Of a stretch of DNA of 64,000 nucleotides, positions 36,890 through 49,324 are shown piece by piece. The notes beneath the pieces are model-generated. The model did not search any database and was not told where the DNA came from. It saw nothing but the letters and a program-made list of their open reading frames with translations. A program made the position numbers and the translations under genes. The DNA lies in the NCBI GenBank assembly GCA_015178975.1, contig WHVD01000019.1, forward strand, positions 124,001-188,000, written 5' to 3'. Each line of letters begins with the position of its first letter. Position 1 is the first letter of the stretch. Origin of the DNA: Hysterangium stoloniferum. Lineage: Eukaryota > Basidiomycota > Agaricomycetes > Hysterangiales > Hysterangiaceae.

Positions 36890-37713
36890 TGTTACGACTG
36901 GAATTCCCACTGGACTCTGGGCACTAACTTATATGCACCTGCACCCTATATGCACCAATTGTCAGTTTACTGGAATTCCCGCTGGGCTCCGTATGTCAGA
37001 CTTGTCTACGTTTGACTTCATTACATTGTGTATCAGTCACCAGAATACCCACTGGGCTCTGTCCCTGTCTATGTCCGACCTCGTCCTGCACGTCAATCAC
37101 CAGACCCTGCTTGGAAAACCCATCTTCCCTCTAACAGAGCCCTGTTCCCATTTTAGTCAAATGACCTGTCACGATTTGGACTCCTCTCCCACTCCGTTTC
37201 CCGTTATGGTTTATGATTTGTCACGATTTGGACTCCGCTCCATTCTGTCCCATTCCTAACACCAAATTTGGTGTTTACTATTCTGGTTTTATGTTTTGCT
37301 AGTTTCATTTCATTATTACTGGATTTGGTATGTCATTCATTCCACAGTCTATATAGTCTGGCAGATGTTGTACATACAATCCAGTCAGAAAATCGGCTTA
37401 GATTCCCCCCAGTAATCTAATACATTTTCCACTCTAAACTCCTACTTGAATTACACTGCTCATGCTAGTTGGAGCCCACGGGCTCTGGTGCATCTATCTC
37501 TCTTATTTATCTCGACTCCTGACCTCTTGACCCACGACCTCCAACCTATGACCCCTCGACCCACAAACCCCACCTGGACTCCCTGGGATTCCTGTCTGTC
37601 TGTCTGAAATTGGACGACATGATCTCACAAGGGTGCAGCCTATAAGCTGAAGCCAAGTCCTACCGGATATCCTGCGGGTTTCTCTGGAAACCCGCCATGT
37701 ACGTACCCTAACA
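36890..37713. mobile_element. Solo LTR A (824 bp) in Tc1 element 1
   Basis: It begins TGTTACGACTGGAATTCCC and ends GTACCCTAACA. AGTAG flanks it at 36885-36889 and 37714-37718. It is closely related to LTR B. No internal sequence is left. Confidence 0.93.
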
Positions 37714-37732
37714 AGTAGGTTGGGTTGTCCTA

Positions 37733-38267
37733 TGTTACGACCCGTTCCTGGATGTTTCAATATCTGACTCCTGATCTCTGACTATGGAACATCATAGTTA
37801 CCGTATCTTCCACATTCTTCCCTTGTTCCGCATTTGGTAATTTGTTCGTTGACAAGTATTCACTCGTTTGTCTATTATATTCCCGTTTCGGAATATTGTC
37901 TCCCCGATTGTATTTCCATTTTAAGAATACTTCCATTTCCATTTTATTATGGTCTCAGTTTGTAGTACAATAACGAGAAGACTTATATTAGTTTCCGCGA
38001 ATTTGTACTTTACCTTAGATCTGATATTGACTTAGTTTCTTATTCCTTCTTCCATCTTTCTGTACGCTCGATATTCGGAACTCTTTGGAACTCTGAATAT
38101 CTGTATCTTCCATTGTAAGTCTCACCTCTGAAATTAAGGACTTTGAGCATTTGTATAGAGGCACAGCACATAAGCTGAAGCCAACGTCCTGACCCTATCT
38201 GACAGTTCCCAACTTTCCGGTGACTTTCCAATAGTTCTGGAATAAGTTCCCGACACAGCACTTAACA
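37733..38267. mobile_element. Solo LTR C (535 bp) in Tc1 element 1
   Basis: It begins TGTTACGACCCG and ends GCACTTAACA. TCCTA flanks it at 37728-37732 and 38268-38272. It is a diverged relative of LTRs A and B, sharing 'cataagctgaagcca'. Confidence 0.9.
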
Positions 38268-38445
38268 TCCTATCAGAAAGTGGTTCTCCAGTTTTCTTTT
38301 ACATATATTGATGTCCATCTGACCCATTCCTATTGATTTTGGTCTCATCAAACCACAATACCCTCTTCCAATCATCCACTGTCCAGTTTTGGTATTTGAG
38401 GGCAAACCTTAACCTGGCCTTTCTATGTTGAGCCTTGAGCATGGG

Positions 38446-39265
38446 TGTTACGACTGGACAATCCCGCCAGACTCTGGGCACTAACCTGTACGCCATCATG
38501 CCCTACACACACCAAATGTCTGTTTATAGGATTTCCCGCCCGGACTCTGTTACATCAAGACTTGTTACGTTTGACCTCATTATGACACATATCAGTCACC
38601 AGACTTCCCCCAGACTCCGTCTCTGTCTATGTCCATCTTCATCTCACACATCAGTCACCGGACCCCGCTCAGAATCCCGTCACCACTCTAATTGAGCCTT
38701 GTTCCCGTTTTAGTCAAATGACCTGTCATGATTTAGGACTCCACTCCCACTCCATTTCCCATTATGGGTTATGCTTTGTCACGATTCGGACTCCGCTCTG
38801 TTCCGTTCCATTCCTAACACCAAACTTGGTGTTTATTATTCCCGTTTTATGTTTTGTTAGTTTCGTTTCATCATTACTGGATTTGGTATGTCATTCACTC
38901 CACAGTCTATATAAACTGGCAGATGTTGTACATACAATCCAGTCAGAAAATTAGCTTAGATTCCCCCCAGTAATCTAATAACATTTTCCGCTCTAAAACC
39001 TTGCTTGATTCACATCGCTCTCACTAGTCGGAGCCCATGGGCTCCGGCGCATCTATCTCTCTCAACTATCTCGACTCACAACCCACAACCTCCAACTTAC
39101 AACCTACGACCCACGAACCCCGCCTGGACTCCCCGGGATCCCCGTCCGCCTGTTTGAAATTGGACAACACAATCTAGCGAGGGCGCAGCCTATAAGCTGA
39201 AGCCAAGTCCTACCGGATATCCCACGGGTTTCTCCAGAGACCCACCCTGTGTGTGTATCCTAACA
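38446..39265. mobile_element. Solo LTR B (820 bp) in Tc1 element 1
   Basis: It begins TGTTACGACTGGACAATCC and ends TATCCTAACA. ATGGG flanks it at 38441-38445 and 39266-39270. It has the same length class and sequence as LTR A, in the same orientation. Confidence 0.93.
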
Positions 39266-39708
39266 ATGGGCCTCTTCACCTTGACTACATCTTAGAAACC
39301 ATGCTGTTTCAAGGTCCTCCTGACTGTGTTGGGTGAGACATAATGTTGATTGATGGAATTAAAGTAGTGTGTAGTGTGTGGCCTGGACAGCATTATCTAG
39401 TTTGCCAGAGGTGATTTGATGTATGATCCTCCTTTGGTCAGTAGGAGAAAGCTTGGAAGGATATCCTCCTTTCAAGTTTTCTTTGTCTATGTCCATCTCC
39501 TGACCAATTCTACTGATAGTAGACTTGCTAAGACCTGTGATAGAGGCCACATTCCTATTGGAGAGTCCATTATATAGGAGGGAGATGGCTTGATCTCTTT
39601 TGAGAGGAGAAATAGCTTTCATGATGAGTGATAGTTAAAATGTGACTGTGACAGTCATCTATCAATTAGAACATTCAATATATGTCATGTGATTTGTTTT
39701 GGAATTTT

Positions 39709-39836
39709 ATGATATCTTTAGTAACATATAATATGATATCTTTAGTAACATATAATATGATATCTTTAGTGACATATAATATGATATCTTTAGTAACATA
39801 TAATATGATATCTTTAGTAACATATAATATGATATA
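39709..39836. repeat. 24-bp tandem repeat in the Tc1 element 1 leader
   Basis: Just over five copies of a 24-bp unit built on ATGATATCTTTAGTAACATA, differing at one base. It lies between the transposase start codon and the inverted repeat. Confidence 0.9.
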
Positions 39837-40181
39837 GTGAAATCTGTGAAAAGATAGGGTTCCAAAACTGTCCCAATAATTGGCTATTTTTAAATATTCA
39901 CTGTGACACCAACTTCCATCAATATTATGTAATGTTTGGGAATATAAAAGCTAGTATGCTAAGGCATCTCTGAGAATATTCTCACTATTTTAGGAAATTT
40001 ATTTGATCAGTTATAAAACATTTAATTAGTTTTGTCACCTACTGTGGGGACTGTGATAGAGGGTCCCCTTACAGTTGTTACTGTGAACTCTAGTCAATAA
40101 TCAGGATAGTGTACATATGTATACAACAACTATCTACCTCTTACATAGCATGGGAAATACTAATGCTTATGTCACAATATT

Positions 40182-40311
40182 TTAAGGGTATATAGGTAAC
40201 ATATAGACCTAACCACCCAACAAATTTCAGGTTTGTAGCTACAGTGGTTCTTGAGTTATTCAAGAATCTTTGCACAACTAAAAATTATTGGAAGGGTTTT
40301 GTCCCTCACTG
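40182..40311. mobile_element. Tc1 terminal repeat remnant
   Basis: The stretch ending 'ttggaagggttttgtccctcactg' followed by TA resembles the inverted repeat of Tc1 element 2 (63736-63948), with 'gagttattcaa' and 'gacctaaccac' at matching distances. No partner end or transposase is nearby, so it is an orphan end. Confidence 0.6.
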
Positions 40312-40349
40312 TATATATCAGTAAAGTGGTTTAGCCACTTGAGTTGCCA

Positions 40350-40516
40350 GCCATGATCTAGTTTGCTCCTGTCCCATTTTTTGGCTGTAGAGGATAGGCA
40401 CTGCCTCCCAGAGGCTCTGAGAGTGCTGAGCTGCTGGCCATGATCCAGTTTGCTCCCATCACTTTTTTTGGTTGTAGAGGATCAGCACCAGCTCCAGAGG
40501 CTCTGAGAGTGCTAGT
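40350..40516. repeat. Two-copy tandem duplication of about 85 bp
   Basis: Two units run from 'gccatgatctagtttgctcc' to 'gaggctctgagagtgct', with several substitutions between them. Its origin is unknown; it lies just upstream of the Copia remnant. Confidence 0.75.
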
Positions 40517-40589
40517 ACAGTGTAGAATATAAATTATACCTTGTGTAGCTAGTAGTACAACCTCCTTTGGGTCAAAACCTACAAACCAG

Positions 40590-43290
40590 ACTAATACAAC
40601 TAATACAAATATTGCATTCATACCCACAGAGCCAGTCGCTAATGTCACCAAATGTAATTTCAATGTATTTATGATGAAAACTGTCCCAGTATCCATCCAT
40701 CAAATCATTACCTATGCCAACTTTGCTGCCAGTGACCACTGTTTCATTAACATAGATGATTTTCTTACATACACACCCCTCACCAAGAAAAGGGGCACAA
40801 TGGTGACTGCTGGAGGAATGTTCACTATAGTAGGAACAGGGACCAATAGGAAACAAGTAGCCTTTGAAGGGTGCATAATCAATATCAGGTTCAAAAATAC
40901 ATTACACACACCAGACTTATAACATAACTTAATGTCCATAGGCCAGTTGGACAAGGCTGGTTGCCACTCAATCTTTGGAGATGGCAAAGTGATTTTTGCA
41001 GACAGAAATAACAAGCTGCATATGTGCAGGAGGAGGGAGGGCATAATGTATGAAGTAGCCCTAATCCCATCAATAGACCCTGTTGAAATTAATATGTTAG
41101 ACAAGCCAGGAAGTATTGAGATGGCACTCATGAGAATCAATATCATGAAAGCATATGCCACCAGATCACACATTAGACCTGTGAACCCTGATACCTGGCA
41201 TCATTGACTTGGCCATATTACATACCTGATGATCAAGTAAATGCACTGTGACAAAATTGTAAATGGCCTTGATATCACATCATCAGTCCCTGAACCTGGT
41301 GTGTGAAGGATTGTATCATGGGGAAGCATATCTACATGTCACCCCTTTCACACTAATGGTTGCTGATAAAATGAGGTCAGTGAGTGCTTATATGTATATT
41401 GACCTGTGGGGGCCATCATGTACCAAATCAATTGGTGGCAAGTCCTATATGATGATAGTTGTTGACAGTTACTTCAGATATATGTATTGGGAGTCACTTC
41501 CTCACTGACAAACCACACTCAGTGTGATACAAAAAGAAATTACATTAACTGAATGACAAACAGGGAGAAAAGTATGGTGCTTACTAACAGACAAAGGGAC
41601 CGAATTCTGCAACATTGTATGGCAAACCATTACAGCTGCACATGGGATCCTTCGCAAGACCACAACTGCATATTCCTCAGCCTCAAACAGTGTTGCAGAA
41701 TGTGCTCACTACATGATCATCAAATGGGTCAGAGTCCTCTTGCATGAGGTAAACTTACCACTATAATGTTGGTGCAAAGTTGCCACCACAATCATGTTTA
41801 TCCACAGTTTAATTCCTACAACTAGGACTCCCTCTATTACTCCATTCAAATTATGGTACAAAAAGAAACTGTATATACATTATCTCACCTATGACCTTTT
41901 GGCTGTGTAGCTATGCCAAAATTCCAGTGGAGGCAAATGGTGGTCTAAGCAAACTAGAACCCTACTGTCAAGTGTTTACTGATAGGATATTTTGGCCAAG
42001 ATGATTACTGACTCTACAGTCCCATCATGAGACACATTATACATGTGAGAGATGTGATTTTCAAGGAGGGTATGGGACACAAGATGATCCCTGGACAGGT
42101 GAATATAATAAGCAAAGGGGTAGACAATTCATCAAATTCCAAAGTGGAGGTAGCAACACCCAACCCTGAATAAACAACAGTTGATCCTACCTCTGAAAAA
42201 CCTATGCAACCACCCAAACCAACCCAGGTACCACTACCCCGTCACTCCACACACAAGCACATTCCTATACAAGCAATAATCAACTCCCAGGAATCCAAAC
42301 AAATAATTAGCAATGCACAGGATGCAGGTGAAGATTAGGCAACAGGTAAAGGAACATTAACCAATATCAACAATACCAAAGCCCTCCACACAAATACCAA
42401 TACTGACACACTACCTGATCCTATGAACCACTGGTTACCAAACTCATACAATGAAGCAATGACATGCCCAGATATTTGGGCAGACCTGATTGACAAGGAA
42501 GTAGTGGTCATAAAAGAGATGGATGTATGGGAAGTGGTGGATCCTCCTGCAGATGCACATTTAGTGAAAATCAGGTGGACATTTGCTAACAAATATGGTG
42601 CAATGGTAACCTCATCACACAAAAGGTGTGTTTGGTCACAAAGGGTTTCACTCAAATTGCCAGAGTGGACTTCTTCAAAATCTACACCTCAGTCATCCAG
42701 TACAGGTCTCTCCATATGAATCTTGCAATTGTGGCAGCCCTGGATATGGAGGCCTGGTGAGTCAACTATGTCACCCATGTACTTGAATTCACACCCCAGA
42801 TGATTACATTGAACTTCCTGATGGAGCAAAAGTAAGTGGGAAAATAGGAGGGTTAAACAAAATATTGTATGGTATGATGGATGGTGCATACAACTGGGCT
42901 GAGGTGTTGAGTGAAGAAATGAATGAATTGGGATACTATAGGTCTAAAGCCAACCCAGCTGTACAATAATGACATGCAGGTGGAAATATCACCATCACAA
43001 GTACATACACAGATGATACAACAGGGGTTTTATCATTTAGGGAGGAGGCATGGAAGGTGAAGGAAGAACTGGGTTGGAAATATAAGACAGAAGATTTAGG
43101 GGATGCCAATTTAGTTTTAAGGATTCCCACCAACAGAGACAAAGAAGCCAGTACTATAAGTATATTGCAGTGTGTGTATCTTGAGTGCATACTGTGTTAA
43201 AATAAGGGGACACATGAATAAAGACAACACAAGTAGGTTAGCACAATGTAATTGTATCATTTGTCCTGTGAGCTCATTGGGGCAAATGGA
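40590..43290 (+). pseudogene. Copia retrotransposon remnant A (protease to reverse transcriptase)
   Basis: Scattered pieces follow in Copia order: the protease region (AASDHCFINIDDFLTYTP), the pre-integrase segment (SIGQLDKAGCHSIFGDG), the integrase zinc region with WHH-stop-LGHI at about 41205, the core start YIDLWGPSCTKSIGGKSYMMIVVDSYFRYMY, and reverse transcriptase pieces (EAMTCPDIWADLIDKE, TYTDDTTG with the catalytic DD). Frameshifts and stops occur throughout. A solo LTR of a Gypsy family interrupts the end at 43295. It cannot be functional. No Copia LTR was found beside it. Confidence 0.75.
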
Positions 43291-43610
43291 TAGTTGTAAG
43301 GGGACAAATCATTCATACTTTATATCCCCCAGATTATGCTCTATTGTCTATTCCCTTTTATTACCTCACTATTACAGGACACTTGATTCTTTATAGGGTA
43401 CATTGAACTGATGTATGAGGGTGCTTAAGGTGTGGGAAAATGCACTGCATGCTGTATAGCTGACGTGTCACACCTGGTAGAGTTTCCTTAGACTTTTCTC
43501 TTTGGATTTCCTCTATCAGGTGAGTAGATAGTATCTTGTATTTAGACACTTATATATATCTTTGGATTTCCTCTATCAGTGTGATATTCACTACTAGGGT
43601 TGCCCTTACA
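42893..43610. repeat. Inverted segmental duplicate, copy 1
   Basis: This segment (Copia reverse transcriptase tail plus Gypsy LTR) reappears almost unchanged and inverted at 52661-53378. Two translated frames (74 and 84 residues) are identical in both copies, showing a recent duplication. Confidence 0.9.
43295..43610. mobile_element. Solo LTR of the TGTAAGGG Gypsy family
   Basis: 316 bp starting TGTAAGGGGACAAATC and ending GCCCTTACA, with inverted tips. ATAGT flanks it at 43290-43294 and 43611-43615. The same LTR in inverted orientation at 52661-52977 is followed by Gypsy gag. Confidence 0.9.
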
Positions 43611-44570
43611 ATAGTGTACATATGTACATGAAAAGTAGCTATTCATATATGCTCCAAGAACAATAGCAAGGTGATAACAAAAGAAAGGGGAGAACAAAAG
43701 GGAAGAGACAAAAGGCTTGACAATGGTGCACACAAACCTTTGATTACATAAGTGGAATGAATGTGTAATCAGCTTGTTAAATTCCAACATACTGGACTGA
43801 TTTGGCATGAGAGATTGCAATCCATGGGGACACCATTACCACCCAGGGTGACCCTGTGTCACAACTGTCAAAAATATACAAGATCAACTTCGACAACTCT
43901 TCACACTGGAGGCACCCCAAGATTTTTGGAGTTGCAAAACCTTCAAAAAATCTTGCTATTTGGCCAAATTTGCTAAGCATTCTTTGAACTGAAAAACTGT
44001 TCGAAAATCTTGAGTTTTAGTAGGTTTTTCTGAGGACAAAAATTGTATCTGAAAACCCTAAAGATGTTGATCAGGAAATTCTAAGGAAACATTGTTGGAA
44101 ATAGCCTATTTTCTGTGGATTTTCTAAATGGGGAAATTCTTAAAAAACCCTGGGTTTTGTTAGGTTTTTCCACCCAACAGATTTCTATAAAAACTGTAAT
44201 AATTTGCCTAGAGAAATCAATTGAAAACAACATATTTCTGCTCAATTTTTCTGCTCAGGGAATTGGGTGAAAACTATAATTTTTTACCAGGAAAATCTTG
44301 TGCCAAGACAATGTTTTGTTAATGTTTTGTCAAGGGGAACACCCATAATGAAATTGACAATTTAATTATATGGGAAATCATTGAATAATGATAGATTTCA
44401 ATAAAATTTTCCTTGGCCACAAACACTATGGAAATTCAAAAAATGTGTTGGTGAAATCTTGAAGAAATTAACAATTTCACATGAGTTTCTTAAAGGTTTT
44501 TCAAGATGAGAAACCTTGAACTGATTTTTCCTGATTGAGCATGATTCATAAATATTTAAGAGGATTGTTT

Positions 44571-44888
44571 TAGATTCAGGTAGATTCTTTTAGATTCAGA
44601 TAGATTCTTTTAGATTCACATAGATTCACATAGATTCACATAGATTCACATAGATTCACATAGATTCAGAGAGATTCAGATAGATTCTTTTGGATTCAGA
44701 TAGATTCTTTTAGATTCACATAGATTCAGATAGATTATTTTAGATTCAGGTATATTCTCTTAGATTCAGATAAATTCTTTGAGATTCAGATAGATTCTTT
44801 TAGATTCAGGTAGATTCTTTTAGATTCACATAGATTCAGATAGATTGTTTGAGATTCAGATAGATTCTTTTAGATTCTTTTAGATTCA
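44571..44888. repeat. 10-bp repeat array, forward arm of the palindrome
   Basis: About 32 units of the form AGATTC plus four bases (TAGATTCAGATAGATTCTTT as a typical pair). It is the inverted counterpart of the longer array to its right. Confidence 0.95.
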
Positions 44889-44902
44889 CCCTAAACCATA
44901 AA

Positions 44903-47426
44903 AGAATCTATGTGAATCTAAAAGAGTCTATGTGAATCTAAGAGAATCTATGTATCTGAATCTATGTGAATCTATGTGAATCTATGTGAATCTATGTGAA
45001 TCTATGTGAATCTATGTGAATCTATGTGAATCTATGTGAATCTATGTGAATCTATCTGAATCTCAAACAATCTATCTGAATCTATGTGAATCTAAAAGGA
45101 TCTTTGTGAATCTATCTGAATCTATCTGAATCTATCTGAATCTAAAAGAATCTATCTGAATCTAAAAGAATCTACCTGAATCTAAAAGAATCTACCTGAA
45201 TCTAAAAGAATCTATGTGAATCTAAAAGAATCTATCTGAATCTATGTGAATCTAAAATAATCTATCTGAATGTAAAAGAATCTATCTGAATCTATGTGAA
45301 TCTAAAATAATCTATCTGAATGTAAAAGAATCTATCTGAATCTACAAGAATCTACCTGAATCTAAGATAATCTATCTGAATCTAAAAGAATCTATCTGAA
45401 TCTAAAAGAATCTATGTGAATCTAAAAGAATCTATCTGAATCTAAAAGAATCTATCTGAATCTAAAAGAATCTATCTGAATCTAAAAGAATCTCCCTGAA
45501 TCTACAAGAATCTATGTGAATCTAAAAGAATCTATCTGAATCTAAAAGAATCTATCTGAATCTAAAAGAATCTATCTGAATCTACAAGAATCTACCTGAA
45601 TCTAAAATAATCTATCTGCATCTATGTCAATCTAACAGAATCTATCTGAATCTATGTGAATCTGAAAGAATCTATCTGAACCTAAAAGAATCTATCTGAA
45701 TCTATCTGAATCTATCTGAATCTAAAAGAATCTCCCTGAATCTACAAGAATCTATGTGAATCTAAAAGAATCTAAAAGAATCTATCTGAATCTAAAAGAA
45801 TCTATCTGAATCTATGTGAATCTAAAAGAATCTACCTGAATCTAAAAGAATCTATCTGAATCTACAAGAATCTACCTGAATCTAAAATAATCTATCTGCA
45901 TCTATGTCAATCTAACAGAATCTATCTGAATCTATGTGAATCTGAAAGAATCTATCTGAATCTAAAAGAATCTATCTGAATCTAAGAGAATCTACCTAAA
46001 TCTAAAAGAATCTACCTGAATCTAAAAGAATCTATCTGAATCTAAAAGAATCTATCTGAATCTACAAGAATCTACCTGAATCTAAAATAATCTATCTGCA
46101 TCTATGTCAATCTAAAAGAATCTATCTGAATCTATGTCAATCTAAAAGAATCTATCTGAATCTATCTGAATCTAAAAGAATCTATCTGAATCTAAAAGAA
46201 TCTCCCTGAATCTACAAGAATCTACCTGAATCTAAAATAATCTATCTGCATCTATGTCAATCTAAAAGAATCTATCTGAATCTATGTCAATCTAAAAGAA
46301 TCTATCTGAATCTATCTAAATCTAAAAGAATCTATCTGAATCTCTCTGAATCTATCTGAATCTCTCTGAATCTATCTGAATCTCTCTGAATCTATCTGAA
46401 TCTCTCTGAATCTATCTGAATCTAAAAGAATCTATCTGAATCTCTCTGAATCTATCTGAATCTCTCTTAATCTATCTGAATCTAAAAGAATCTATCTGAA
46501 TCTAAAAGAATCTATCTGAATCTAAAAGAATCTATCTGAATTTAAAAGAATTTATCTGAATCTAAAAGAATCTATCTGAATCTAAAAGAATCTATCTGAA
46601 TCTAAAAGCATCTATCTGAATCTAAAAGCATCTATCTGAATCTAAAAGCATCTATCTGAATCTAAAAGAATCTATCTGAATCTAAAAGAATCTATCTGAA
46701 TCTATGTGAAGCTAAAAGAATCTATCTGAACCTAAAAGAATCTATCTGAATCTAAAAGCATCTATCTGAATCTAAAAGCATCTATCTGAATCTAAAAGAA
46801 TCTATCTGAATCTAAAAGAATCTATCTGAATCTATGTGAAGCTAAAAGAATCTATCTGAACCTAAAAGAATCTATCTGAATCCAAAAGAATCTATCTGAA
46901 TCTAAAAGAATCTATGTGAATCTAAAAGAATCTATGTGAATCTAAAAGAATCTATGTGAATCTAAAAGAATCTACCTGAATCTACAAGAATCTACCTGAA
47001 TCTAAAATAATCTATCTGAATCTAAACAAATCTCAAAGAATCTATCTGAATCTATGTGAATCTAAAAGAATCTACCTGAATCTAAAAGAATCTATCTGAA
47101 TCTACAAGAATCTACCTGAATCTAAAATAATCTATCTGCATCTAGTCAATCTAAAAGAATCTATCTGAATCTATGTGAATCTAAAAGAATCTATCTGAAT
47201 CTATCTGAATCTATCTGAATCTATCTGAATCTATGTGAATCTAAAAGAATCTATCTGAATCTATCTGAATCTATGTGAATCTAAAAGAATCTATCTGAAT
47301 CTAAAAGCATCTATCTGAATCTAAAAGCATCTATCTGAATCTAAAAGAATCTATCTGAATCTAAGAGAATCTATCTGAATCTCAAAGAATCTATCTGAAT
47401 CTAAAAGAATCTACCTGAATCTAAAA
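44903..47426. repeat. 10-bp repeat array, reverse arm (about 250 units)
   Basis: Each unit is GAATCT plus a four-base word, mostly ATCT, AAAA, ATGT, ACCT, ACAA or CTCT. From about 44961 to 47143 the 10-bp register is never broken although the words vary; a single-base loss occurs near 47143. Almost every unit carries a GANTC site. No coding potential. Confidence 0.97.
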
Positions 47427-48124
47427 CAATCCTCTGAAATATTTGTAAATCCCACTGTACCATTCCAAACAATTGTGAATCATGCTCAATCAGGAAAAAT
47501 CAGTTCAAGGTTTCTCATCTTGAAAAACCTTTAAGACACTCATGCAAAAATGTTAATTTCTTCAAGATTTCACCAACACATTTTTTCAATTTCCATAATG
47601 TTTGTGGCCAAGGAAAATCTTATTAAAATCTATAATTATTCAATGATTTCCCATATAATTAAATTGTCAATCTCATTATGGGTTTTCCCCTTGACAAAAC
47701 ATTAACAAAACGTTGTCTTGGCACAAGATTTTCCTGGTAAAAAATTATAGTTTTCACCCAATTCCCTGAGCAGAAAAATTGAGTAGAAATATGTGGTTTT
47801 CAATTGATTTCTCTAGGCAAATTATTACAGTTTTCATAGAATTCTGTTGGGTGGCAAAACCCTAACAAAACCCAGGGTTTTTTAAGAATTTTCCTATTTA
47901 GAAAATCCACAGAAAATAGGCTATTTCCAACAATGTTTCCTTAGAATTTCCTGATCAACATTTTTAGGGTTTTCAGATACAATTTTTGTCCTCAGAAAAA
48001 CCTACTAAAACTCAAGATTTTCGAACAGTTTTTCAGTTCAAAGAATGCTTAGCAAATTTGGCCAAATAGCAAGATTTTCTGAAGGTTTTGCAACTCCAAA
48101 AATCTTGGGGTGCCTCCAGTGTCA

Positions 48125-49324
48125 ACTAACCTTCCACAAATCTTCAACTTGATGAACATTCAACTTTATTTGACAACTTTAACTAACCTTTGACTTGTCT
48201 CAATTCAATGTCATGAATGATTTCCTTAAGTCATAACATAGGAGGATACATATCTGAAAACTATTAAGTATATCAAATTTTAATATACTCTAAAGGTCAT
48301 TCAAACATCTGGGATTTGATTCAAACATAATTTGCATTTTTAACCTTTAAGAATGTTTAAAACTTATTTGTATATTATGAAACAAAGCATCTTTCAGGAG
48401 CTGAATAGATTATGAAAGAGTTTAGTAGATTAAAACATTAAGACTTTTAAAAAGCATATCCTTTTAAATGGTCCATTTCATGCATGTGTATGTCATTGAC
48501 ATCTCTGAATATATATGTATTACATTGGAATGGGTCTGTCAATCTGAACAGATTTCTACTTGATTCAACATACCCAGAATATACTGTATAGGTGGTTTCA
48601 CTTAATAAAGAAAGCCATAGGATGAAAAATCTCCAATGATATCTCACATATTTTACTGGGAAATAACTACAGTTTAGCTTGTAAAAAACAAAGTACCAAC
48701 AAAAGTATTAGCAAGTATTTACATAACTTGGAAAACTATATACAATAGCTGAATTGTTTAGGATGTAACATAAAGAATTATTTCTCAAGGTTGGTGGTTA
48801 ACAATATAATAGTCTCAGAATAGATACCACTATTTAAAGATGAAGTTTTGTAGAAATATTGCTTTTATTAGTAAACATTTGATATTATAATGATTACAAA
48901 CAACCTCCATACTAGGAGCCTATGTTAAGACCAAGTAGTCAAGCTTGAGCACCTGTGTCAAGGCATGCCATGTGAAACCTCTGGTGGTTTAAAGATGCTG
49001 ACTTGGAAACTTGACTGGCCATTGAATCAGCTGTATTGTCCACTTGAGGTGGTTTTATTGGATGCTTTGATTTATGGGAACATTGAACTAATAAATATTA
49101 TTAGATTGTGAACATAGTGAACATGATTTAGTTGATGGAAAGCAAAGTTTGGAAGATGACTGTATGTACTTGATTTCTTCATACACACACACTCCATGAA
49201 CTGCTTTTCCTCTGCAGACTATTCTAATGATCCAGAAAAGATATTGTCATGAGGAAGACAGTAGAATTTCCAAAGGACAACTAACTACTTGGCATCAAAA
49301 TTTGAAGAGATATTATGGAGATTT
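48125..49324. other. AT-rich unresolved region
   Basis: 1.2 kb between the foldback element and the Gypsy fragment. No gene or repeat structure recognised. Confidence 0.4.

Larger units (their letters stand above)
36407..39622 (-). pseudogene. Tc1 transposase of element 1, split by three LTRs
   Basis: The start MKAISPLKRDQAISLL leads into a helix-turn-helix with GLSKSTISRI. After the LTR at 38446-39265 the frame resumes with KARLRFALKYQNWTVDDW and the first catalytic Asp in LWFDETKINRNG. Past a TAA (in place of the expected Trp after HQYM) and two more LTRs come GGGNIRVWGCMGW, the second Asp in FQQDNDQKH, and the Glu in DLNPIEHLW. The C-terminal HTKY-stop is shifted. The LTRs, a stop and frame changes make it a pseudogene. 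Confidence 0.82.
36169..40044 (-). mobile_element. Tc1/mariner element 1, carrying three solo LTRs
   Basis: Long inverted repeats of about 200 bp bound the element (36169-36380 and about 39850-40044; 'gtgacaaaactgtccc' outside, 'gggacagttttggga' inside). Subtracting the three LTRs and their duplicated targets leaves about 1.68 kb, normal for Tc1. The tips are slightly eroded, so the borders are within a few bases. It encodes a broken transposase on the minus strand. Confidence 0.82.
43904..48121. mobile_element. Foldback (giant palindrome) element with CACTG tips
   Basis: 4218 bp bounded by CACTGGAGGCACCCC and its exact complement, flanked by TCA at 43901-43903 and 48122-48124. The left arm (43904-44570) and right arm (about 47427-48121) are inverted copies that match at nearly every base over the outer 120 bp and by eye at well over 90% throughout; the right arm has about 30 extra bases near 47445-47475. 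Between the arms lie only short repeats, themselves in opposing orientation. There is no open frame of note. CACTG tips and a 3-bp target duplication point to the CMC/CACTA superfamily, with movement by a transposase supplied elsewhere; this is inference. Confidence 0.85.

Noticed and set aside
44885..44900. CCCTAAACC at the centre of the palindrome as telomeric sequence
   Set aside because: There is only one partial unit; it can arise by chance where the opposing arrays meet.
44571..47426. Regular repeat-spacer pattern resembling a CRISPR array
   Set aside because: The units are 10 bp with no unique spacers, in a eukaryotic genome, inside an inverted-repeat element; it is a satellite-type array.
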